Shown here piece by piece: positions 1 to 8,609 of a stretch of DNA of 8,856 nucleotides. A program made the position numbers and the translations under genes. The stretch is from Elusimicrobiota bacterium. Lineage in GTDB: Bacteria > Elusimicrobiota > Elusimicrobia > UBA1565 > UBA9628. The notes under the pieces are model-generated. The model saw only the letters and a program-made list of their open reading frames with translations, was not told the origin of the DNA and did no database searches. Every line of letters starts with the position of its first letter. Positions within the stretch are counted from its first letter, which is position 1. The stretch is taken from assembly GCA_023249695.1 (NCBI GenBank), contig JAHFCD010000060.1:1-8856 (forward strand), in the 5' to 3' direction.

Positions 1-1097
1 GCGACGGCCGCCTTCGGCTTCTGCAGCCCGGGCACGAATCCGCCCATGACGGCGAGCCCGCCCATCGCGGCGAGCCCGACCACCGAGCCGATCAGCAGCG
101 CCTTGCGTCCTTTCGGAGCGGGCGGCGGCGGCACCACCCCGTAAGGCTCCGGTTCGGCGGCCGGCGCGGGCGTCGGAGCCGAAGCGAGCGCGGCGGCGGA
201 GGCGGAGGGATCTCCGAACGCCATGGGGTCGAAGCTCGGCGATTCGACCCGCGTCGGCGCCGGCGCGGACATCGACGGCATCGGCGAGTCGAACGAAGGG
301 ATCGGATCGGCGTTCACCGACGGGTATTCCATCGGCGACGCGGACGAGGGCGACGGGAACGGAACGGGCGGGGCGGCGGACGCCGAGGCGTGGGCGGGCG
401 GAGGCGTCATGGCGGCGAACGGCGACGGCTGCGGAACGGCGGCGGCCGCAGCCGCGAGCTCCGCCTGGCGGGCCTTGGATTCCTCGAGCTGCCGGCGAAG
501 GTCGTCGACGTCGCGCATGAGGTCCGACAAGGTCTGGCCCTGCTTCTCCACGTCCTGCTCGACGCGCTTCTCCTCTTCAACGGCCTTGTTCAGAGTTTCG
601 TTGAGCTGGTCCACGGACGCGAGGCTATCCTTGAGCGCGGCGATCTGGCGCTTGAGCTCGTCGCCCTCGCGCTGCCGCGCGACGGCTTCATCCTTGATCG
701 CCGTCGCCTCGCGGCTCTTGCCGTTGAGCTCCTCGTGCACCGTCAGGAGCTCCGCGGCCTTGGCGGTGAGATCCTCCTGAAGCCTGAGCACGACTCCCTC
801 AAGCATGGCCACCTTTTCCTGGATGCTTCCGAGCTGAGCGAGATCCTTGAGCGTGGGCTCGGGAGGCAGGCCGGCGATCGAGAGCACGGCGGTCTTGCCG
901 CCGGCGCTCTCGCTGGCCCGAACGAGCGCCACCGACAGATCGGGCACCATGCCCGCTCGCTGCCAATCGCCCATGCTGGTGCCGCGCCGCCCTTCCGGGC
1001 AGACGAGGCATTCGGGCGAAAACACCGAAATTTTTCCCATCTCGTCGGGCTCGTAAGGGCCCAAGACCTGATTGTTCTGGAAGATCCAATATTTCAT
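1..1097 (-). CDS. GYF_2-like / coiled-coil / proline-rich protein with membrane segment, partial (C-terminus outside window)
   Basis: Reading leftward from an ATG at 1097-1095, the frame stays open for 365 codons to the window edge, so the stop lies outside. I do not recognise a named gene. Residues about 1-55 resemble a GYF_2/DUF4339-type module: aromatic start (MKYWIF), a central GPY motif, then a CPEGR...GDWQRAG segment. A C-x-x-C pair (Cys30, Cys33) sits in it. Residues about 85-215 are rich in Glu/Lys/Gln/Leu heptad-like sequence and should form a long coiled coil. Residues about 216-330 are a Pro/Ala/Ser/Met low-complexity linker. Residues about 334-355 are a Gly/Ala/Val/Leu hydrophobic stretch after Lys/Arg, probably a transmembrane helix, with more protein after it. 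There is no N-terminal signal peptide, so the first 330 residues are probably cytoplasmic. Codon use matches the neighbours, which supports a real gene. GYF_2 modules are thought to bind proteins or peptides; the role here is unknown. Confidence 0.8.
   Translation of the reverse strand, partial: MKYWIFQNNQVLGPYEPDEMGKISVFSPECLVCPEGRRGTSMGDWQRAGMVPDLSVALVRASESAGGKTAVLSIAGLPPEPTLKDLAQLGSIQEKVAMLEGVVLRLQEDLTAKAAELLTVHEELNGKSREATAIKDEAVARQREGDELKRQIAALKDSLASVDQLNETLNKAVEEEKRVEQDVEKQGQTLSDLMRDVDDLRRQLEESKARQAELAAAAAAVPQPSPFAAMTPPPAHASASAAPPVPFPSPSSASPMEYPSVNADPIPSFDSPMPSMSAPAPTRVESPSFDPMAFGDPSASAAALASAPTPAPAAEPEPYGVVPPPPAPKGRKALLIGSVVGLAAMGGLAVMGGFVPGLQKPKAAV
41..76. repeat. 18-bp tandem duplication (two copies) in the membrane segment
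   Basis: Positions 41-58 and 59-76 are two adjacent 18-bp units differing at two bases. They lie in frame in the minus-strand gene and each encodes a Met-Gly-Gly-Leu-Ala-type hexapeptide, giving a repeated small-residue pattern in the predicted membrane helix. This looks like a local in-frame duplication. Confidence 0.7.
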
Positions 1098-1107
1098 GGG
1101 TCCTAAG

Positions 1108-1113
1108 ATTATA
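1108..1113 (-). promoter_or_regulatory. -10 element (TATAAT) of the divergent minus-strand gene
   Basis: On the minus strand a perfect TATAAT occupies 1113-1108, only 10 nt before the ATG at 1097. Transcription would start near 1101, leaving a leader of about 4 nt. No good -35 box lies at 16-18 bp; a TCGACA is seen about 22 bp upstream, which is too far. A perfect 10-bp palindrome (GGACGCGTCC, 1120-1129) lies in the spacer and could bind a regulator, though this is inference. Confidence 0.45.
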
Positions 1114-1143
1114 AAGGAGGGACGCGTCCTGCCGGTGTCGAAA

Positions 1144-1171
1144 TTGTTAACCCGCGCATGCCTGGTAGAAT
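1144..1171 (+). promoter_or_regulatory. Sigma-70-type promoter facing the tRNA-Lys gene
   Basis: TTGTTA (1144-1149, 4/6 match to the -35 consensus), a 16-bp spacer and TAGAAT (1166-1171, 5/6 match to the -10 consensus) are seen. A TG at 1163-1164 gives an extended -10 element. Transcription would begin near 1178, about 83 nt upstream of the tRNA-Lys gene. It lies back to back with the promoter of the minus-strand gene. Confidence 0.5.
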
Positions 1172-1241
1172 ACCCCTGCGGCGGCCTCTCGTCAAGTCCG
1201 CCGGCCCGCCGCGGTCCGAGATGGATTTATTTTTTTGATTT

Positions 1242-1250
1242 TGCTATCAT
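1242..1250 (+). promoter_or_regulatory. Extended -10 promoter immediately upstream of tRNA-Lys
   Basis: TG-C-TATCAT at 1242-1250 is an extended -10 element in an AT-rich patch (1221-1256) that stands out from the GC-rich surroundings. The predicted start is about 1257, 4 nt before the mature tRNA end, as is common for tRNA genes. The -35 region (1222-1227, TGGATT) is weak. Confidence 0.55.
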
Positions 1251-1260
1251 CCCTTTCGAC

Positions 1261-1332
1261 GGATCGGTAGCTCAGCGGTAGAGCAAACGCCTCTTAAGCG
1301 TAAGGTCGTGGGTTCGATCCCCACCCGGTCCA
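1261..1332 (+). tRNA. tRNA-Lys (anticodon CUU)
   Basis: A full cloverleaf folds by eye. The acceptor arm is 1261-1267 with 1325-1331 (one T-G wobble), the D arm 1270-1273 with 1281-1284, the anticodon arm 1286-1290 with 1298-1302, and the T arm 1308-1312 with 1320-1324 around loop TTCGATC. Loop CTCTTAA (1291-1297) puts anticodon CTT at 1293-1295, reading AAG codons. The outermost anticodon-stem pair is an A-A mismatch. The discriminator is A1332; CCA is not encoded and must be added by tRNA nucleotidyltransferase. Confidence 0.95.
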
Positions 1333-1354
1333 AAATTTATCTCACCGACGGTCG

Positions 1355-1383
1355 GGGCCGAGCGTTCCTCGGTCCTTTCTTTT
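1355..1383 (+). terminator. Probable intrinsic terminator between the two tRNA genes
   Basis: Bases 1355-1362 pair with 1368-1375 (8 bp, one G-T wobble) around a CGTTC loop, followed by TTTCTTTT (1376-1383). It would end the tRNA-Lys transcript. I see no convincing promoter between it and the tRNA-Leu at 1387, so it may be leaky and allow read-through into tRNA-Leu and tig, or may instead be a processing hairpin. Confidence 0.45.
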
Positions 1384-1386
1384 AAT

Positions 1387-1467
1387 GGGCGAGTGGCGGA
1401 ATGGCAGACGCGCACGGCTTAGGACCGTGTGCCGCAAGGCGTGGGGGTTCAAGTCCCCCCTCGCCCA
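1387..1467 (+). tRNA. tRNA-Leu (anticodon UAG)
   Basis: This is a class II tRNA. The acceptor arm is GGGCGAG (1387-1393) with CTCGCCC (1460-1466), the anticodon stem CACGG/CCGTG, the loop CTTAGGA (1418-1424) with anticodon TAG at 1420-1422, and the T arm GGGGG/CCCCC (1443-1447, 1455-1459) around TTCAAGT. The long variable arm (about 13 nt with a GCC/GGC stem) is typical of tRNA-Leu. It reads CUA and, by wobble, other CUN codons. Discriminator A1467; no encoded CCA. The trigger factor ATG follows 24 nt after the 3' end. Confidence 0.95.
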
Positions 1468-1482
1468 TTTCCACCCCTCGCC

Positions 1483-1487
1483 GGAGG
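1483..1487 (+). promoter_or_regulatory. Ribosome binding site fixing the tig start
   Basis: GGAGG at 1483-1487 lies 4 nt before ATG 1492. It selects this start over an in-frame GTG at 1429, which is inside the tRNA-Leu gene. It is the only strong Shine-Dalgarno sequence in the window. Confidence 0.8.
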
Positions 1488-1491
1488 CAAC

Positions 1492-2766
1492 ATGGGAATC
1501 TTCTCAGCGCTGAAGTCGGACAAGCCGAAATTCAAGAAGCTCAAGGAGGAGGGCTGCGTCGTCACGCTCTCCGTCGAGATCGCCCCGCAGGAAGTGACCG
1601 ATGAGTCCCAGACGGCGCTGATGCGCCTTCAGGCTCTGGCCCGCATTCCCGGCTTTCGGGCCGGCAAGGCCCCGATCGACATCGTCAAGCAGCACTTCGC
1701 GGGCCGCGCGCGCGAAGAGGCCGTGGACGCGCTGATCCGCAAGCACGTTCCCGCCGCCCTCGAGGATCTCAAGCTGCGCGTCGTCGAGACCCCGACGGTC
1801 ACGGACGTGAAGTGGAAGGACGGAGAGCCCCTGGTCATCTCCGTCCAGGCCGAGATCGCGCCGACGCCCGTCGCGAAGGACTATCTCAAGATTCCCGTGG
1901 CGCGCAAGCCGCAGGCCGCCGACGAGGCCGCCCTCTCCAAGCGCATCGACGAGCTCCGAGACGCGCAGGCGCGCCTGGACGTGTCGACCGACGAGAAGGT
2001 CGGCGGGAAGAATTTCGTCGTCATCGACTACTCCGCCTCCCAGGGCGGCAAGCCGCTCGCGAACGCGAAGGGCGCCTCCGAGCTCGTGGACATGTCGTCC
2101 GAGCAGAGCGTCGAAGGGCTCTCGGAAGGACTCAAGGGCATGAAGCGCGGCGAGTCGAAGACGATCAAGGTCAAGCTCGGCGGCAAGGAGACGGACCTGA
2201 CCGTCACCGTCACCGAGATCAAGACCAAGGTCCTCCCGGCGCTCGACGCCGAGTTCGCCAAGGACATGGGCATGGAGAGCCTCGACGAGCTCAAAGGCAA
2301 GCTGAAGGAAGTTCTGGACCGCGAGGTCAAAACCGCGTCCGAGTCCGACGTCGTCCGCCAGATCGAGGAAGCCCTCGTGAAGGCCAACGTCTTCCCGCTT
2401 CCCCCCTCCATGGTCGAGCGCCAGCTCGAGGGCATGATGGAGCGCATGCGCCGCCAGCTGATGGGCGCGACCCAGCTCTCCGAGAAGGTGCTGACGGACC
2501 TGCGCGCGAAGCTTCAGCCCAAGGCCGAAGACGAGGTCCGCCTCGCGTTCGTGATGTCCGCGATCGCCGAGAAGGAGAAGATCACCGTGACCGATGCCGA
2601 GCTCGCGTCCGAGCTCGAGGCCGGCCTCAAGGACGCGGAGAACGAGGCGAAGAAGAAGGAGCTGCAGGAGATCTTCGCCAAGCGCCGGGATCAGATCTCG
2701 CACATGATCCGCGAGCGCAAGACTCTCAACCTTCTTAAGGAAAAGGCCGTCTACAAGGACGCCTAG
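1492..2766 (+). CDS. tig: Trigger factor (ribosome-associated chaperone)
   Basis: This is a 424-residue cytoplasmic chaperone that docks at the ribosome exit tunnel and shields nascent chains; E. coli Tig is 432 residues. The N-terminal ribosome-binding domain carries the signature GFRAGKAP at residues 54-61, about ten residues later than in E. coli because of a short Lys-rich N-terminal extension. The FKBP-like peptidyl-prolyl isomerase domain spans roughly 165-245. It looks shortened: the segment matching the E. coli FPEDYH region is reduced to a short KLGGKE turn, so isomerase activity may be weak or lost. Residues about 250-420 are the Glu/Lys-rich helical C-terminal domain that forms the cradle arms. 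The start follows GGAGG and an adjacent tRNA-Leu gene, with which it is probably cotranscribed. A strong terminator follows, which separates it from clpP. Confidence 0.95.
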   Translation: MGIFSALKSDKPKFKKLKEEGCVVTLSVEIAPQEVTDESQTALMRLQALARIPGFRAGKAPIDIVKQHFAGRAREEAVDALIRKHVPAALEDLKLRVVETPTVTDVKWKDGEPLVISVQAEIAPTPVAKDYLKIPVARKPQAADEAALSKRIDELRDAQARLDVSTDEKVGGKNFVVIDYSASQGGKPLANAKGASELVDMSSEQSVEGLSEGLKGMKRGESKTIKVKLGGKETDLTVTVTEIKTKVLPALDAEFAKDMGMESLDELKGKLKEVLDREVKTASESDVVRQIEEALVKANVFPLPPSMVERQLEGMMERMRRQLMGATQLSEKVLTDLRAKLQPKAEDEVRLAFVMSAIAEKEKITVTDAELASELEAGLKDAENEAKKKELQEIFAKRRDQISHMIRERKTLNLLKEKAVYKDA

Positions 2767-2788
2767 AGCCTCCTCCGTACGACAAAAA

Positions 2789-2820
2789 GGCGCCGGCTTT
2801 CAAGCCGGCGCCTTTTTTTT
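2789..2820 (+). terminator. Intrinsic terminator after tig
   Basis: A perfect 10-bp GC-rich stem (2789-2798 with 2803-2812) with a 4-nt loop TTCA is followed by eight Ts (2813-2820). An A-tract at 2784-2788 precedes it, so it could work in both directions. It lies 22 nt after the tig stop codon. Confidence 0.95.
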
Positions 2821-2837
2821 CTCCCGACCGGCCGCTA

Positions 2838-2866
2838 TTGAGTGGCTTTTCCAAAAGAGCTATCGT
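2838..2866 (+). promoter_or_regulatory. Promoter of the clpP-lon operon, placed for a leaderless mRNA
   Basis: TTGAGT (2838-2843, 4/6 match), a 17-bp spacer and TATCGT (2861-2866, 4/6 match) are seen. The -10 box resembles the TATCAT before tRNA-Lys. Counting 7 bases from the -10 box puts +1 at A2873, the first base of the clpP start codon. No Shine-Dalgarno sequence lies at a working distance from that ATG. Confidence 0.5.
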
Positions 2867-2872
2867 CTCCTT

Positions 2873-3495
2873 ATGCCCGCCATATTACCCCAAGTTCTCG
2901 AGAAGTGGAACCAAGGCTCCGCCGTCGGCTACGACATCTTTTCTCGCCTTCTTAAGGAGCGGATCATTTTCGTCGGCGGAGACGGCGGCGCCGTCACGAC
3001 CGATTCGGCGAATCTGCTGATCTCCCAGCTGCTGTACCTCGACGGCGAGGACGGCGGCAAGGAGATCCACCTCTACATCAACTCCCCCGGCGGGATGGTC
3101 ACGGCGGGCCTCGCCGTTTACGACACGATGCAGTTCATCCGCTCCCCCATCTCGACCCTGTGCATGGGCATGGCGATGAGCTTCGGCGCCGTGCTCCTCG
3201 CCGCCGGCACGAAGGGCAAGCGCATGATTCTTCCCCACGCCCGCGTCATGATCCACCAGCCGTTGATCCGGGGCGGCATGCAGGGGCAGGAGACCGATAT
3301 CCGCATCGAGGGCGGCGAGATGGCCAACACACGCAAGCGCCTCTCCGAGATTCTCGCTAAGCACTGCGGCCAGCCTTATGAGAAGCTCGACAAGGACGTC
3401 GAGCGGAACTTCTATCTCTCGGCCGAGGAGGCCGTCGCCTACGGCCTCGTCGACATGGTCGTCCCCGCGAGCAAGATCCTCCCGGGGTTCAAGCC

Positions 3496-3499
<4 letters not shown>
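2873..3499 (+). CDS. clpP: ATP-dependent Clp protease proteolytic subunit ClpP, with Asn at the catalytic Asp position
   Basis: A 208-residue serine peptidase (family S14). ClpP forms a tetradecameric barrel that degrades proteins fed in by a Clp ATPase. The oxyanion-region INSPGG motif is at 70-74, catalytic Ser103 is in GMAMSFGA (usually GMAASMGA) and His128 is in MIHQP. The usual third residue is the last Asp of a D-T-D/E-R-D motif; here the aligned run is DVERN, so the position is Asn179 (codon AAC, 3407-3409). Asp175 aligns with the first, non-catalytic Asp. Two extra residues (Ile132, Arg133) lie before the glycine-rich handle strand, which accounts for the His-to-Asn spacing of 51 against the usual 49. 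The N-terminus shows no clear propeptide. The gene overlaps lon by 4 bp. Fold and family are secure; the degree of activity is not. Confidence 0.95.
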
Positions 3500-5912
<2,413 letters not shown>

Positions 5913-5916
<4 letters not shown>

Positions 5917-7001
5917 CCAAGAACATCATGCTCACGCCGGGCCCGACGCCGCTCCCCCCTTCCGTGCTCGAGGCGATGTCCCGCCCGCTGATCCATCATC
6001 GCACCGCCGAGTTCGGCCGTATGTTCGTGTCCGTCATCGAGGACATGCAGTTCGTGTACCGCACCAAGGGCAGCGTGCTCATGATGACGACGTCGGGCAC
6101 CGGCGCGATGGAGTCGGCCGTCGTCAACCTGCTCTCCGCCGGCGACCTCACCATCGTCTGCACGACGGGCGCCTTCGGCGACCGGTTCGTGAACATCCAT
6201 AAGGCCTACGGCCTCAAGCCCCTGGTCCTGCCGTTCGAGTGGGGCACGGCGGTCGACGCCGAGGTCCTGCGCAAGGCGCTGAAGGAGAACGCCGGCGTGA
6301 AGGCCGTTTTCCTCCAGCATACGGACACCTCGACGGGCGTCGTCAATGACATCAAGAACCTGTCGAAGATCGTGCACGACGAAAGCGACGCGCTCGTCGT
6401 CGTGGACTCCGTGTCCGGCCTCGCGGCGGAGCCGCTCGAGACCGACGCGTGGAACCTCGACTGCGTCGTCACCGGCTCGCAGAAGGGCCTGATGAACGCC
6501 CCGGGACTCGGCTTCGCCGCCGTGTCCGAGAAGGCGTGGAAGGCCGTCGAGGCGGCCAAGCTTCCCAAATTCAATTTCGACTATAAGCTCATTCGCAAGT
6601 CGCTCGCGGATAAGGAGACGCCTTGGACCCCCGCGATCTCGATCGTCGCGGGCCAGGCGGCGGCGCTCAAGATGCTCCGCGCCGAGGGGATGGAAGCCTG
6701 CTGGAAGCGCCACGACGAGCTCGCCGCCCACGCGCGCAAGCTCCTGACCGAGAAGCTCGGTCTTCCCTTCTACGCGAAGAACCCGGCGAACATCCTCACG
6801 GGCGTGAAGCTCCCGGAGAGCGTCGACGGCTCCAAGCTGCTCGCCGACATCCTGAAGGAGGAGGGCATCTCGATCGCGGGCGGCCAGCTCCACCTGAAAG
6901 GAAAGATCTTCCGCCTCGCGCACATGGGCTACATCTCGAAGTCCGACATCGAAGCGGGCGTCGACGCCCTCGCCAAGCGCCTCGTCGGCGTGAAGGCCTA
7001 A
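5913..7001 (+). CDS. Class V PLP aminotransferase (alanine/serine-glyoxylate or phosphoserine aminotransferase type)
   Basis: A 362-residue fold-type I PLP enzyme of the alanine-glyoxylate/serine-pyruvate aminotransferase group. It opens with the family start LTPGPTPLP (7-15) and HHRTAEF (28-34). The cofactor phosphate-binding loop SGTGAMES is at 61-68, Asp165 in VVVDSVSG should contact the PLP pyridine nitrogen, and the Schiff-base lysine is Lys191 in GSQKGLM. Arg334 in RLAHMGY matches the conserved Arg that binds the substrate carboxylate. It overlaps lon by ATGA and abuts serA, which makes a serine-linked reaction likely: transamination of 3-phosphohydroxypyruvate in place of SerC, or serine/alanine with glyoxylate or pyruvate. 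A related enzyme of Methanococcales (MJ0959) is a known broad-specificity phosphoserine aminotransferase. The substrate cannot be fixed from sequence alone. The ribosome site is a weak AGAGA at 5903-5907. Confidence 0.9.
6992..6996 (+). promoter_or_regulatory. Ribosome binding site for serA
   Basis: GAAGG at 6992-6996, inside the last codons of the aminotransferase gene, is 5 nt before the GTG at 7002. This supports the GTG start and translational coupling. Confidence 0.6.
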
Positions 7002-8597
7002 GTGCTCAAGCTGAAGGTCCTCGTCACCGACAAGATCGATCCGGCGGGCCTCAAGCCCCTGGAAACGCACCCGGGCATCGAGCTCGTCTATCATATCGCG
7101 CCGAAGCCCGAGGAACTGGAAAAGACGCTCGTCGGCGTCGGCGCCTGGCTCGTGCGCTCGGAGACGAAGATCACCGCGGACTGGATCGCGAAGGCGCCGG
7201 ACCTGCGCCTGATCGGCCGCGCCGGCGTCGGCGTGGACAACATCGACCTCGACGCGGCGACCCGGCGCGGCATCGCGGTCGTCAACGCCCCCGCGGCCAA
7301 CACCTTGGCCGCCGCTGAGCACGCGGTGGCCCTCATGCTTTCGCTTGCGCGCCACATCCCGAAGGCCGACGCGTCGACCCAGGCCGGCAAATGGGAGCGC
7401 GGCAAGTTCATGGGCGTCGAGCTGTTCGGCAAGACGCTCGGCGTCGTGGGCCTGGGCCGCATCGGCCGCGAGGTCGCCAAGCGCGCGCAGTCCTTCGGCA
7501 TGCGGCTCGTCGGCTTCGACCCGTTCGTGACCGACGCGCAGGCGCGCGAGATCGGCATCGAGCCGATGACCTTTCTCGACGTGCTCGCCCAGTCCGATTT
7601 CGTGACCCTTCACGTGCCCGGCGGCGACAAGACCAACGGCATGGTCAACGCGGCCGCCCTCGCGAAGGCGAAGAAGGGCATCCGGATCATCAACTGCGCG
7701 CGCGGCGAGCTCATCGACGACGCGGCGCTCGCCGACGCGCTGAAGAGCGGCCAGGTCGGGGGCGCGGCCCTCGACGTGTTCCACGCCGAGCCGCTGCCCG
7801 CGGATAATCCTTTGCGCGGCTGCCCGAACCTGATCCTGACCCCCCATCTCGGCGCGTCCACGGCCGAGGCGCAAAGCCGCGTGGCGACCGAGCTCGCGAC
7901 GGCGGTCGTCGACTTCCACGACAAGGGCATCGCGCCCAACGCCTTGAACATGCCCGGCTTCGACCCGGTGACGCTCGCCGCGCTGGGCGAGTGGGTTCCG
8001 CTGGCCGAAGCGATGGGCCGCTTCCTCGCGCAGACGCTCGAGGGAGGCGTCAGCGAGTTCGCCTGCGAGTTCGCGGGCGAGTTCAACTCCCGGGAGCGCC
8101 GCCCGCTCGGGGTCTCCGCGCTCAAGGGCTTCCTCACGCCGATCATGGGACCCGGCGTCAGCTGGATCTCCGCGCCGGCCGTCGCCGCGGACCGGGGCAT
8201 CAAGATCGGCGAATCGTCGGACCCGCGGGTCTCCGAGGGCGTGCGCCGCATGCTGACCTTGACCGCCGCGACCGACAAGGGCCCCGTCTCCGTCTCCGGA
8301 GCCGTGCTCGCGCCCGGCGAGCCCCGTATTCTCAAGCTCGGCGGCCTGCGAATCGACGTGCGGCCGCGGGGCAAGATGATCGTTATCGCCAACACCGACG
8401 CGCCCGGCGTGATCGGCCGCGTCGGGACCTTGCTCGGCAAGGCGGGCGTGAACATCGCCGACATGCGCGTCGGGCGCCGCTCCGCGCACGGCGAGGCCGT
8501 CATGGTTCTCAACGTGGACGAGGACGCCGCTCCCGCCGTGCGCGCCGAGCTGACCCGCGTCGAAGGCATCCGCCGCGTGCACTGGGTCGAGCTGTAG
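7002..8597 (+). CDS. serA: D-3-phosphoglycerate dehydrogenase (long form with ACT domain)
   Basis: A 531-residue NAD-dependent 2-hydroxyacid dehydrogenase that oxidises 3-phosphoglycerate to 3-phosphohydroxypyruvate, the first step of serine synthesis. Substrate-domain motif GRAGVGVDNID is at 72-82. The nucleotide-binding Gly motif GVVGLGRIG is at 147-155, followed about twenty residues later by Asp173 (GFDPF), as expected for NAD preference. Catalytic residues are Arg234 (NCARGEL), Glu263 (AEPLP) and His282 (PHLGAST). Residues about 320-455 form the intervening (ASB) domain of the long type, and about 459-531 an ACT domain, which in this family binds serine for feedback inhibition. Length matches long-form SerA of about 525-530 residues. 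The GTG start directly follows the TAA of the aminotransferase with no gap. Confidence 0.96.
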   Translation: MLKLKVLVTDKIDPAGLKPLETHPGIELVYHIAPKPEELEKTLVGVGAWLVRSETKITADWIAKAPDLRLIGRAGVGVDNIDLDAATRRGIAVVNAPAANTLAAAEHAVALMLSLARHIPKADASTQAGKWERGKFMGVELFGKTLGVVGLGRIGREVAKRAQSFGMRLVGFDPFVTDAQAREIGIEPMTFLDVLAQSDFVTLHVPGGDKTNGMVNAAALAKAKKGIRIINCARGELIDDAALADALKSGQVGGAALDVFHAEPLPADNPLRGCPNLILTPHLGASTAEAQSRVATELATAVVDFHDKGIAPNALNMPGFDPVTLAALGEWVPLAEAMGRFLAQTLEGGVSEFACEFAGEFNSRERRPLGVSALKGFLTPIMGPGVSWISAPAVAADRGIKIGESSDPRVSEGVRRMLTLTAATDKGPVSVSGAVLAPGEPRILKLGGLRIDVRPRGKMIVIANTDAPGVIGRVGTLLGKAGVNIADMRVGRRSAHGEAVMVLNVDEDAAPAVRAELTRVEGIRRVHWVEL

Positions 8598-8609
8598 CGT
8601 GATCCGGGC

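Noticed and set aside
223..1106. Plus-strand open frames opposite the left-hand membrane protein, and a 96-codon minus-strand frame at 799-1089
   Set aside because: Their translations are low complexity, while the overlapping minus-strand frame from 1097 has a coherent domain order and continuous coding bias.
1178..1236. GC-rich inverted repeat (1178-1184 with 1206-1212) followed by a T-run near 1231, as a terminator
   Set aside because: The loop would be 21 nt and the T-run starts more than 12 nt after the stem, so it does not fit an intrinsic terminator. The T-run is better read as part of the AT-rich tRNA promoter.
1429..1491. Upstream GTG start for trigger factor
   Set aside because: It lies inside the tRNA-Leu gene, and ATG 1492 has a well-spaced GGAGG.
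3389..3397. Asp175 (or Asp173) of ClpP as the catalytic Asp, which would make the triad normal
   Set aside because: Aligned on the following SAEEA motif, Asp175 matches the first Asp of the DTDRD motif. The catalytic one in E. coli and S. aureus is the last, which here is Asn179.
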